Shown in pieces: positions 33,307 to 41,105 of a DNA stretch of 41,625 nt. This stretch comes from UBA1268 sp965662195 (GTDB lineage Bacteria; Planctomycetota; Planctomycetia; Pirellulales; UBA1268). The notes below the pieces were generated by a model that saw nothing but the letters and a program-made list of their open reading frames with translations, did no database searches and was not told the DNA's origin. Each line of letters starts with the position of its first letter. Within the stretch, counting starts at the first letter, position 1. The position numbers and the translations under genes were made by a program. The DNA is taken from the NCBI GenBank assembly GCA_965662195.1, contig CBFIHA010000028.1:1-41625 (forward strand), given 5' to 3'.

Positions 33307-34514
33307 GATGGCGGGCCAACGCCCGGCCGGCTGCCGGGTCGCGAACTCCCACGCCGACGGTCCTGGAAGGCCCGCAGCCGACCAAGCAGGAACCCCGCCC
33401 CCAGGCCGAAGGCCGCCAATGCCGCTGTCAATGCCCAGACCCGCCGGGAAACCAGTCGGTCGATCTCCTCACGGTCAAGGGCCACCTTCAACCGCGCCGT
33501 CGCCGCAGTCACGGCCGCCGCCGGTCGCCCGCCTGACGCCTGGCCGCGGTGGCCCGCTGCTGGCACGGCCGTGAGCCGATCAAGCGAGTAGCTGCGGCCA
33601 AAGTCATGCTCAGGACTCCAGGCCAGCGGCAGCGCCGCTGCCCGAGAGGACTGCGACAGCGCCACAGGCAGCCCGTCGATCGCCGTGAGCAGATCTGCCG
33701 GACTCTGAAACCGCTCAGCCGGGGCCTTGGCCAGCAGCCGTTCGATCAGCTCACCAACCACTCCGGCAAACGCCGGCTGCACCGTCGCCAGCGGTGGCAC
33801 CGGCTCCTTCGCATGGGCCAGGGCAACCGCCACGCCGGTGGTGCCGCGGAAGGGCGGCTGGCCGGCGGCAAGGTGATAGGCGGTCGCCCCAAGCGAATAA
33901 AGGTCGCTGCGAATATCGACCGCTTCACCGCGGGTCTGCTCGGGGCTCATGTAGAGCGGCGTGCCCAGGGCCATGCCGGTCTGGGTCAGTTCAAGGTTGT
34001 CGTGCAGCACGCGGGCCAGACCGAAGTCGGCCACCTTCACCTCACCCCGCGGGGTCAGCAGCAGGTTCTCGGGCTTGATGTCCCGATGCACCACGCCACC
34101 AGCCACCGCCCGGTCGAGCGCAGCCGCAACCTGCACCAGCACGCTGAGCACCGCCGCCGGGGTGAGCGGGCCCCGCTCCTTCAGCCAGACCCGCAGTGAT
34201 GGACCAGCAACAAACTCCTCGACCAGGAAGTGCACCCCCTCGATACAGCCGACCTCGTGAATCTGCACGATGTTGCCATGGACGAGTGCCGCGGCGGCCC
34301 GGGCCTCCTGCATAAAACGGTCAATCGCCTCGGCCCGGGCCAGCGTGGTCGGCCGCAGCACCTTGACGGCCACGCGGCGGTGCAGCGAGGCCTGTTCGGC
34401 CAGATAGACATCGGCCATGCCACCACTTCCCAGCCGGCGGAGCAGCCGATATCCTCCCAGCACACGGCCGGAGTAGTCGTGGTCGAGTGATGTGGTGGCC
34501 GAATGGTTCTGCAT
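33303..34514 (-). CDS. Hanks-type Ser/Thr protein kinase with C-terminal membrane segment
   Basis: A 403-residue kinase with a cytoplasmic N-terminal catalytic domain: Gly loop LGSGGMADVYLA, ATP-anchoring Lys51, catalytic HRDIKPENLLL (Asp145), DFGLA, the GTPLYMSPEQ activation segment end, and DIRSDLYSLG. After about residue 290 comes a low-complexity region, then a membrane helix (VWALTAALAAFGLGAGFLLG, about 358-377) and a short basic tail outside. No PASTA or other sensor domain follows, so the external part is only about 25 residues. ATG 34514 was chosen since the frame above is unlike kinase leaders. It is divergent from cyclophilin. All key residues are present, so it should be active. 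Confidence 0.92.
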   Translation of the reverse strand: MQNHSATTSLDHDYSGRVLGGYRLLRRLGSGGMADVYLAEQASLHRRVAVKVLRPTTLARAEAIDRFMQEARAAAALVHGNIVQIHEVGCIEGVHFLVEEFVAGPSLRVWLKERGPLTPAAVLSVLVQVAAALDRAVAGGVVHRDIKPENLLLTPRGEVKVADFGLARVLHDNLELTQTGMALGTPLYMSPEQTRGEAVDIRSDLYSLGATAYHLAAGQPPFRGTTGVAVALAHAKEPVPPLATVQPAFAGVVGELIERLLAKAPAERFQSPADLLTAIDGLPVALSQSSRAAALPLAWSPEHDFGRSYSLDRLTAVPAAGHRGQASGGRPAAAVTAATARLKVALDREEIDRLVSRRVWALTAALAAFGLGAGFLLGRLRAFQDRRRGSSRPGSRPGVGPPS

Positions 34515-34586
34515 TGACTCTCGCTGGTGGTCCGCCCTGGGCGGGCAGGCGACAACAAACCTTGAGTATCCCGAGAAGGAGAACCA

Positions 34587-35126
34587 ATGGCAAAGCCCAC
34601 CGCCAAAGAACTGCAACAGGCCGCCGCAGCGGTCGATCTCGACAGCTGCGACTACGAAGTCACCCTCGAGACCTCAGCCGGACCGATCCGGCTGACACTC
34701 GACCCCGGCAAGGCTCCCGGCCATGTCCGGAACATGGTCGCCCTCGCCGAGAGCGGCTTTTACGACAACGGCTGCTTCCATCGGGTGATCAAGGGATTCA
34801 TGATCCAGGGCGGCTGCCCCGAAGGCAGCGGCCGCGGTGGCCCCGGCTATGAGATCGACGCGGAGTTCAACGACACCTCCCATGAGCCGGGCGTGCTGTC
34901 GATGGCCCGCACCAGCGACCCCAACTCAGCCGGCAGCCAGTTTTTCATCTGCCTGGAAGAGGTGCCCCACCTGGACGGCCAATACACCGCCTTCGGCCGC
35001 ACGGCCGACGACGAAAGCCTGGCTGTCGTGAAGGCGATCGGCAACGTGGCTACCGGTGCTGCCGACCGGCCCCAGCAGGAGGTGACCTTCACCAAGGCGA
35101 CGGTCACCAGAACGCCCAAGGGGTAA
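34587..35126 (+). CDS. Cyclophilin-type peptidyl-prolyl isomerase
   Basis: Catalyses cis-trans isomerisation of prolyl bonds in protein folding. The 179-residue product lacks a signal peptide, so it is cytoplasmic. Motifs are TSAGPIRLTLDPGKAPGHV, the catalytic Arg in FHRVIKGFMIQGGCPEGSG, GVLSMARTSDPNSAGSQFFI and HLDGQYTAFGR. The first 30 residues form an extra helix rich in Ala and Glu/Asp. AAGGAG lies eight bases before ATG 34587. It converges with the protease gene, whose stop is 5 bases away. Confidence 0.95.
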   Translation: MAKPTAKELQQAAAAVDLDSCDYEVTLETSAGPIRLTLDPGKAPGHVRNMVALAESGFYDNGCFHRVIKGFMIQGGCPEGSGRGGPGYEIDAEFNDTSHEPGVLSMARTSDPNSAGSQFFICLEEVPHLDGQYTAFGRTADDESLAVVKAIGNVATGAADRPQQEVTFTKATVTRTPKG

Positions 35127-35131
35127 ACCGG

Positions 35132-36226
35132 TTACTGCCGGCTCTTCAGGATCAGCCGCAGGCCAATCAGCACCAGCGACAACCCGCCGGCCGCCGTGAG
35201 CAGGTTCTGGCCATTGGTGAAGACATTGAAGTGGGCGAACACCTCGGCGGGAATCGCAATCTCCCCAGCCGCCAGCCAGCCGGGCGAGGCGGTGACCGTG
35301 GCGTCGGCCGGTGCTGGCCTGGGTTGCGTCGCAGCAGCAACCGTTGTTCTTCCGAGCGAGACGCCCGCCGGCTGCACCCGGGGGCCACGGTTACCAGCCG
35401 GTCGGCTGCCGCTAATGGGCGGCTGCGCACCTGCGAAGGCCGCTGGCGGGGGGGCGTCACTGCCACTTGCGATCGGCTGGGACACCGGCTCGTAGCCGTC
35501 GGAGCCGACGCTGGCCAGAAACACCCGCAGCCGGCTGACGCAACTGCCGACCGTCCTGCCCTCCCCCTCGCCGAAGAGCACACCGGCCAGCCGGCCACTG
35601 GCATCGAGAATCGGCCCGCCTGAGTCACCTTGACGGGCAGGCGCTGCCAGTTCAACGAGTTCGCGGGGATAGCCACTGCCAGGGGAGAGGTATTCGGTAC
35701 AGCGGCCCGTCTGGGCCCGGTACGAACCGCGACCATAGCCGGCAATCGACAGCGGCTCACCGGGGACGGGGTTTCGCGAAGCCAGCGGGAGGGGCGTTGC
35801 CGGCGGCTTCCAGATCGAGATCGCGGCCAGATCCCAGGCCTCATCAAACCGCACCACCGTGCCAGCTGACTGAAAGCCATCGGGAAACTGCACCAGCACC
35901 GCCGAGCGGCTGTCGCGGATGACATGCCAGTTGGTCAGCACCAGCCCCTGACGGGCGTTGCTATCGACCAGCACACCAGAGCCCAACGACACTCCCCCCT
36001 GCTCCGGGGCAATGATGCGGGCCACCGCCGGGTGGGGCGACTGGCCGCTCAGCAGGTAGTCGGCGAACAGATCGGGGTCAAAAACCTGCTGCTGCCGGCC
36101 CCACCCCCAGGTGGTCGAGTTCTGCGCCGCCGCCCGGTGCGGCTGCGGCAGGAGCACCACCGCCGCCAGCAGCAGCCACCGCAGCGGGTCGCGACCGCCC
36201 CACGTCCACCGGCCGGGATTTTGCAT
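35132..36226 (-). CDS. Secreted trypsin-like serine protease with C-terminal membrane anchor
   Basis: An exported protease of 364 residues. A signal peptide (LRWLLLAAVVLLPQPHRAAA) precedes a chymotrypsin-fold domain with His101 (LTNWHVI), Asp132 (DEAWDLAAI) and Ser202 (QGDSGGPI); it resembles the S1C (Deg-like) catalytic domain but has no PDZ. A Pro/Ala-rich linker of about 90 residues leads to a final membrane helix, LLTAAGGLSLVLIGLRLIL, with a basic KSRQ end, so the enzyme would sit on the outer face of the inner membrane. It is the last gene of a minus-strand run after the 58-residue small protein. The substrate is unknown. Confidence 0.9.
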   Translation of the reverse strand: MQNPGRWTWGGRDPLRWLLLAAVVLLPQPHRAAAQNSTTWGWGRQQQVFDPDLFADYLLSGQSPHPAVARIIAPEQGGVSLGSGVLVDSNARQGLVLTNWHVIRDSRSAVLVQFPDGFQSAGTVVRFDEAWDLAAISIWKPPATPLPLASRNPVPGEPLSIAGYGRGSYRAQTGRCTEYLSPGSGYPRELVELAAPARQGDSGGPILDASGRLAGVLFGEGEGRTVGSCVSRLRVFLASVGSDGYEPVSQPIASGSDAPPPAAFAGAQPPISGSRPAGNRGPRVQPAGVSLGRTTVAAATQPRPAPADATVTASPGWLAAGEIAIPAEVFAHFNVFTNGQNLLTAAGGLSLVLIGLRLILKSRQ

Positions 36227-36255
36227 CGTCCTCTCCCGGCAAGTTGGCAGCCGTC

Positions 36256-36432
36256 TCAGCGGGGCATCCGGCGTAGATGCTGCCGCGTCTCCTCACGAGC
36301 GACGATTCGGCGCAGCAGTTCCTCCCGTAGCTCTTCCCGCTCGCGGACGGGCGTGAGTCGGCTGTTGGTGGTTGCATGACCGTTTCCAGACAGCCTCGGC
36401 TCAGGAAACCCTAAGCTTCCTTCATGGCTCAT
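36256..36432 (-). CDS. Small charged protein, 58 residues, unknown function
   Basis: A short reading frame starting at ATG 36432 with a strong Shine-Dalgarno, GGGAGG, eight bases upstream. It encodes MSHEGSLGFPEPRLSG followed by a highly charged helix rich in Arg and Glu (REREELREELLRRIVAREE) and ending RRMPR. The helix could be a coiled coil or bind nucleic acid. It lies between ilvA and the protease on the same strand, 29 bases before the latter. An in-frame upstream extension to 36564 lacks support. No family is recognised. The case rests on the ribosome site, the spacing and the ordered helix. Confidence 0.5.
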   Translation of the reverse strand: MSHEGSLGFPEPRLSGNGHATTNSRLTPVREREELREELLRRIVAREETRQHLRRMPR

Positions 36433-36564
36433 CCCTGCCTCCCTGTGGGCTTTGGTGGCGGCCAGCAGCGCCACGTCAATCAGGGGGAATCGACCATGGA
36501 AACCGGGAGTATCCAGGCTGCCTGCCACCGCTTGCACAATCGGTACGGCCGGCAGGGTCGGCAC

Positions 36565-37830
36565 TCACCGCGGCCCGGTGGCGGGAATCACCTGAAAACC
36601 ACCTTCCCGCAGCCGCCGGTAGAGCCGGGTGACATGGTCGCGGTCAGCCGTCTCGACCGTTACCTCGACCGTGGTGGAAAAGACGTCGGGCCCGGAGAAG
36701 GCCCGGTCGTGTTCGATCTCCAGCACACTCGCCCCTGCCTCGGCGATCGCCGCCGTCAGTTTTGCAATGCCACCGGGCCGGTCACTGATGTGGGCGGTGA
36801 ATCGCCAGAGCCGGCTGTCGGCGGCCAGGCCATGATCGATCACGCGGTGCAGAATGGTCGGGTCGATGTTGCCGCCGCAGAGCAGCAGCACCACCTTGCG
36901 GCCGGCCAATTCCCGGCCCAGTTCTCCCATCACCGCCGCCAGGGCCGCCGCCCCGGCCCCCTCGCAGACCGTCTTCTCCAGTTCCAACAGCCGCAGGACC
37001 GCCAGCGACAAGGCCTGCTCATCGACCGCGAGCACCCGGTCAACCCGCGGAGCGGCCAACGCAAAAGCCCGCTGGCCCACCTTGCCCACCGCCAGCCCGT
37101 CAGCCAGGGTCGGCTTTACGGGGGCTTCAACCGGTTTGCCGGCCGCGATCGCTGCGGTAAAACTCGCCGCCGCCGCTGCCTCAACCGAAATGATCTGGAT
37201 GCCGGGCCGCCGGGCCTTGGCCGCAACGGCCACGCCGGCCAGCAGCCCCGCACCACCAGTCGGCACCACGATGGCGTCGGCAGTGGGCACGTCATCAAGC
37301 ACCTCCAGAGCTGCCGTCCCCTGCCCCGCGATCACCTCGGCGTCGTCAAAGCCGTGGATCAGCCGCAGGCCCTCCGTCTCAGCCATCTCGACCGCCCGCC
37401 GCCGGGCGTCCTCAAAGGTTTCACCCTCCAGCAGCACCCGGGCTCCGAGTCGGCGACAGGTTGCCACCTTCACCAGCGGGGCAAACCGCGGCATCACCAC
37501 GGTCACGGGGATGCCGAGAAGTTTGCCGTGATAGGCAAGGCCGAGGGCGTGGTTGCCCGCCGAGGCGGCAATCACCCCGCGGGTCTGCTGGGCCCGGTCG
37601 AGCAGCAGCAGGGCATTCCTGCCCCCCCGCTCCTTGAACGAGCCGGTCCGCTGCAGCAGGTCGAGCTTACAGAAGATCTCGCAGCCGGTCAGCTCCGAAA
37701 GCGGAATGCTCGGCGGGCAGGGCGAGCGATAGATCCCACTGGCGATACGTCCTGCCGCAGCCTCGATGTCGGCTGGGGTGACCGACTCGGCCAGCGGGCG
37801 ATCGGTCGGTTCGTCGGCAATCGGTGTCAC
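36565..37830 (-). CDS. ilvA: Threonine ammonia-lyase with ACT domain
   Basis: PLP enzyme that deaminates threonine to 2-oxobutanoate, the entry to isoleucine. The 421-residue product has the PLP Lys66 in RTGSFKERGGRN, SAGNHALGLAYHG, VVPTGGAGLLAG binding the phosphate, and VLLLCGGNIDP. The C-terminal 80 residues form one ACT domain (FTAHISDRPGGIAKLTAAIA), as in the catabolic-like/short biosynthetic type rather than the long IlvA with two ACT-like modules. The ACT site suggests feedback by isoleucine or a related amino acid. The GTG start overlaps the stop of the HAD gene (GTGA), so the two are coupled. Serine deamination is a common side activity. Confidence 0.93.
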   Translation of the reverse strand: MTPIADEPTDRPLAESVTPADIEAAAGRIASGIYRSPCPPSIPLSELTGCEIFCKLDLLQRTGSFKERGGRNALLLLDRAQQTRGVIAASAGNHALGLAYHGKLLGIPVTVVMPRFAPLVKVATCRRLGARVLLEGETFEDARRRAVEMAETEGLRLIHGFDDAEVIAGQGTAALEVLDDVPTADAIVVPTGGAGLLAGVAVAAKARRPGIQIISVEAAAAASFTAAIAAGKPVEAPVKPTLADGLAVGKVGQRAFALAAPRVDRVLAVDEQALSLAVLRLLELEKTVCEGAGAAALAAVMGELGRELAGRKVVLLLCGGNIDPTILHRVIDHGLAADSRLWRFTAHISDRPGGIAKLTAAIAEAGASVLEIEHDRAFSGPDVFSTTVEVTVETADRDHVTRLYRRLREGGFQVIPATGPR

Positions 37831-38471
37831 ACCACTCCTCCGCGATCGGCACCACCGTTGCTGCCGGTCAGTCGCTGCGGCTGGTGGAAGGCCCGGACAT
37901 CGATCCAGTCCATGCCGGCCCGCCGGGCCGCCTCGATCCCCAGATCACTGTCCTCCCAGACCAGGCAGCTCTCGGGCCGCACGCCCAGCCGGCGGGCCGC
38001 CTCCAGGAAGGGGTCCGGGTCGGGCTTGTGCCGGTCGGTATCTTCGCTGGCCACGATCGTGTCAAAGCAGTCGAGCAGGCCGAGGCGCTCGAGGATCTGC
38101 CGGCAGACCGCTTGATAGCCGCCGGTGACAACCGCGAGGGGCAGCTCGCCATGGGCCCGGCGGACGGCGGCAATCACGGGGTCAATCGCCTCGACATGAG
38201 GCAGTTGTTCGATGAAGGCTTTTTCCTTCAGGTCTGCAGCCTGGTCGAGGTCAATCTCGATCGCCGCCTCGGCGGCCAGCGTGGCGAGGATGTCGCGGGT
38301 CGGCCGGCCCCCGAGCGAATAAAACCGGTCTTCGTCGAAGGCCAGGTCGTGCAGCTCGGTCACCTGCAGCCAGGCCCGGTAGTGGGCCGGCATGGTGTCG
38401 GCGAGTGTGCCGTCGCAGTCGAACAGCAGGGCGTCATAGTTCTGCAGATGCCAGTCGGGGGTGTCGGGCAT
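37827..38471 (-). CDS. HAD-family phosphatase (beta-PGM/YqaB-like)
   Basis: A cytoplasmic haloacid dehalogenase-type phosphatase of 214 residues with motif I LLFDCDGTLAD (nucleophile Asp, acid/base Asp), a helical cap (YRAWLQVTELHDLAFDED, FYSLGGRPTRDIL), motif II VVTGG, motif III Lys in DRHKPDPDPFLEA, and motif IV LVWEDSDLGIEAARRAGM. The cap resembles YqaB-type fructose-1-phosphate phosphatases, so a small sugar phosphate is the likely substrate. ATG 38471 was chosen because the domain begins 12 residues later; the open frame above is unlike coding sequence of this family. It heads the minus-strand run and is coupled to ilvA by overlap. Confidence 0.88.
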   Translation of the reverse strand: MPDTPDWHLQNYDALLFDCDGTLADTMPAHYRAWLQVTELHDLAFDEDRFYSLGGRPTRDILATLAAEAAIEIDLDQAADLKEKAFIEQLPHVEAIDPVIAAVRRAHGELPLAVVTGGYQAVCRQILERLGLLDCFDTIVASEDTDRHKPDPDPFLEAARRLGVRPESCLVWEDSDLGIEAARRAGMDWIDVRAFHQPQRLTGSNGGADRGGVV

Positions 38472-38732
38472 GGATGAGGTCGGGGGCCATGAAGTCGTTG
38501 GGGTGATGCCGTCTGCGGTGTCGGCAGCCACGGCTGGCCGGTCATCGGGCCGGTTGCAGCGAATGTAGCGGCTGACACAAGCGGCCGTCTGCCCTACCGG
38601 CCTTTTTTTCTCGCTCACCGGCAAGGTTTTGCAAGGTAGCCTAGTGTGACACGGCCTTGATTTGCCGGCTGCCTGCCGACTGCTCACCGCCATGTCTGCT
38701 TTTCACGCACCTCCTCAGCGGCCTCTGTACCG

Positions 38733-40799
38733 ATGCGACTTCCTACTCTTGGTATCCGCAACCGCATGCTGCTGTTGGGCATCCTGCCCACGGCGGTGAT
38801 TTTCCTGGCGGTAGTGCTGCTGAATTTTCAGCGGATGCAGACGCTGCTGCTCGATCTGTCCGAGGAGATTCTGGCCGAACGCACGCAGGTGATCGCCACC
38901 GAGATCGACCGGGGGACGCTCGAGGCGGTCACCGCCGCGCGGACGATGGCCACGGCCGCTGAGCACGGCCTGTTCGGCCGTCGGCAGGAGTCACTCGATC
39001 TGGCCCGGTCGGTGCTGGAGGGCAACCCGCAGTTCACAGGGGCCTATTTTGGTTACGAGCCCAACGCTGACGGCCAGGATGCCGAGGCTGCTGCCACGCT
39101 GCCCGCGGAAGCCCTGGGGGAGGGAGGCCGGTTCATTCCCTATTTCGCCCGCGACCGTACCGATCCCGCCGCAATCAAGCTGACGCCGTTGGTGCTGCTT
39201 GACGGTCTTTATTACGCCGGCTGCAAACAGCGGGCAGCCAATCCCACCATCCCCAACAAGGCGATGGTGACCGAACCTTATGAGTACGAGGGCACCCTCA
39301 TGCTCGAGCAGACCTACCCGATCATCATCGACGGCAGCTTTGCAGGGGTGGCAGGCGTTGACCGGACCCTCGATCAACTCGCCAGCGATCTTGAAGCCAT
39401 CAAGTCCCGGCAGGAGCAGGCGGGCTGGAACCTCGACATCATCCTCGTCAGCCGGCTGGGCAAGGTGATCGCCTCGACGGTCGCGGGCGTGGAACTCTCC
39501 AGCAAGCCGATCGCCGATACGCCTTACGCCGACATCCTCAGTCACTTTCACGACAGCAACACCGGGGCGACGATCACCACCGATCTGCTCGCGGCCACGG
39601 ACCCTTTATCGGGTGACGACTGCTTCTACGCCGCCGCAGCCGTGCCGACCGGTTCGTGGACCGTGGTCATGAAACTGCCCCGTCGGGATGTGATTGCCAA
39701 GATCCGTGGGCCCCTGCTTTCAACAGCCGCTTTTGGTGGCCTGGGGACGGCGGTCATTCTGGGGCTGATCATCTGGCTGACCACCAGCCTCTCTCGGCGG
39801 ATCGAGTGGGCGGCCCGGGCGGCCCGGCGGGTGGCCGATGGCGATCTGACCGGCTCGACGCTGGAAGGCGACGCTGCCGCCAGCTGCACCGACGAATCGG
39901 GCCAGCTGCTCCGCGACATTGCCGGCATGACCATGAGCCTGCAGCAGATCGTTTCCCAGGTGAAGCGGTCGGGCCTGGAGCTGACCTCGACGGCCCGGCA
40001 GCTGTCGGCCGCCTCGACCCAGCAGGAGACAGTGGTCCAGGCTCTGGAAAAGAGCACGGGCGAGGCGGCGGTGGCCAGCCGGGAGATCTCGGTGACCAGC
40101 CGGGAACTGGGCGAGACGATGGCCGACGTGGCCGGTGTGGCAACTGAGACGGCCGAGGTGGCCTCGGCCGGTCGGGACGACCTGGTCGGGGTGGGTGAGA
40201 CGATGACGCACCTTGAGTCGGCCACTGGCGAGTTCTCGGAGCGGCTGGCGGTGATCCGCCAGCGGGCTGAGGAGATCAACGTGGTGATCACGACGATCAC
40301 CAAGGTGGCCGACCAGACCAATCTGCTGTCGATCAACGCCGCCATCGAGGCGGAGAAGGCGGGGGAGTATGGCCACGGGTTTCTCGTGGTGGCCCGCGAG
40401 ATCCGGCGGCTGGCCGACCAGACGGCGGTGGCCACCCTCGACATCGAGCGGCTGGTGGAGCAGATGCAGCAGGCGGTCGCCGCCGGCGTGATGCAGATGG
40501 ACCGGTTTGCGGCGGACGTGAAGACGGGCGTCAACCGGGTGGGGGGTATCAGCCAGCAGTTTGCGGCGGTGATCGACAAGGTGCAGGGGCTCAATCAGCG
40601 GTTCGACCAGGTCAACGACGGCATGCAGGCCCAGACGGCCGGAGCCGCCCAGATTGCCGAGAGCCTCGTGACGCTTTCCGACAGCTCCCGGTCGGCCACC
40701 GAGACACTGACCGAGTTCCGGCAGGCCTCGTCCCACATGGTGCGGGCGATCGACGGCCTGACCGACACGGTCAGCCGGTTCCGGGTGGCGGAGGAGTAG
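38733..40799 (+). CDS. Methyl-accepting chemotaxis protein, WspA-like
   Basis: A membrane chemoreceptor of 688 residues. Helix 1 (LLLGILPTAVIFLAVVLLNF, about 13-32) and helix 2 (TAAFGGLGTAVILGLIIWLT, about 330-350) flank a large extracytoplasmic Cache-type sensor domain (GAYFGYEP, TEPYEYEGTLML, DGSFAGVAGVDRTLDQL). HAMP and a methyl-accepting coiled coil follow. The hairpin tip reads KVADQTNLLSINAAIEAEKA (about 525-545) and continues GEYGHGFLVVAREIRRLADQ, the form typical of WspA receptors, which signal to a diguanylate cyclase rather than to flagella. No CheA, CheW or response regulator is adjacent, so it is an orphan receptor here. The C-terminus has no CheR-binding pentapeptide that I recognise. 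Confidence 0.93.
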   Translation: MRLPTLGIRNRMLLLGILPTAVIFLAVVLLNFQRMQTLLLDLSEEILAERTQVIATEIDRGTLEAVTAARTMATAAEHGLFGRRQESLDLARSVLEGNPQFTGAYFGYEPNADGQDAEAAATLPAEALGEGGRFIPYFARDRTDPAAIKLTPLVLLDGLYYAGCKQRAANPTIPNKAMVTEPYEYEGTLMLEQTYPIIIDGSFAGVAGVDRTLDQLASDLEAIKSRQEQAGWNLDIILVSRLGKVIASTVAGVELSSKPIADTPYADILSHFHDSNTGATITTDLLAATDPLSGDDCFYAAAAVPTGSWTVVMKLPRRDVIAKIRGPLLSTAAFGGLGTAVILGLIIWLTTSLSRRIEWAARAARRVADGDLTGSTLEGDAAASCTDESGQLLRDIAGMTMSLQQIVSQVKRSGLELTSTARQLSAASTQQETVVQALEKSTGEAAVASREISVTSRELGETMADVAGVATETAEVASAGRDDLVGVGETMTHLESATGEFSERLAVIRQRAEEINVVITTITKVADQTNLLSINAAIEAEKAGEYGHGFLVVAREIRRLADQTAVATLDIERLVEQMQQAVAAGVMQMDRFAADVKTGVNRVGGISQQFAAVIDKVQGLNQRFDQVNDGMQAQTAGAAQIAESLVTLSDSSRSATETLTEFRQASSHMVRAIDGLTDTVSRFRVAEE

Positions 40800-41105
40800 A
40801 CAGCGGCCGGGCCACTGTCAGCCGAGTAACAACCGCCCTGCCCTCTCTCCTACCCAAGAAGCCGGGAGCGGAAGCGACCGGACCGGCGGCACCCTCGACG
40901 CCGCCGTCGATTCACTCCGCCGTTGTCACCCTAGGCAATCTGGCGAACTTCCGCCGATTCCGTTGTTCCCTCTGATTCAGTCGTGTCTGCCGAAAATTCT
41001 CATGGCAGGGGTCATGCCGGGTCGATCATCACTAGCGATCGTGCCGGTTTTCCGGAGTGAGGACTTCTCGCTTCGGCTGCCGGCAGAGGCAGAGGACCCG
41101 GAGCG
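40800..41105. other. Gap between chemoreceptor and the last gene
   Basis: About 306 bases without a credible gene. It contains the inverted GTCCGG-type repeat module and an adjoining hairpin at 40858-40905. A short hairpin, GGCA/TGCC, lies near 41004-41018. The end of the gap has CGGAG five bases before ATG 41106. No promoter boxes are convincing. Confidence 0.5.
40858..40905 (-). repeat. Inverted copy of the 26-base module plus hairpin
   Basis: On the minus strand 40883-40858 is identical over 26 bases to 14080-14105 and nearly so to 17875-17899. Next to it GGCGGC (40885-40890) pairs with GCCGCC (40900-40905). The 85-base core found with the other two copies is absent here. Confidence 0.8.

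Noticed and set aside
36424..38115. 563-codon plus-strand open frame
   Set aside because: It is antisense to a complete threonine ammonia-lyase and a HAD phosphatase. Long antisense frames are expected in GC-rich DNA.
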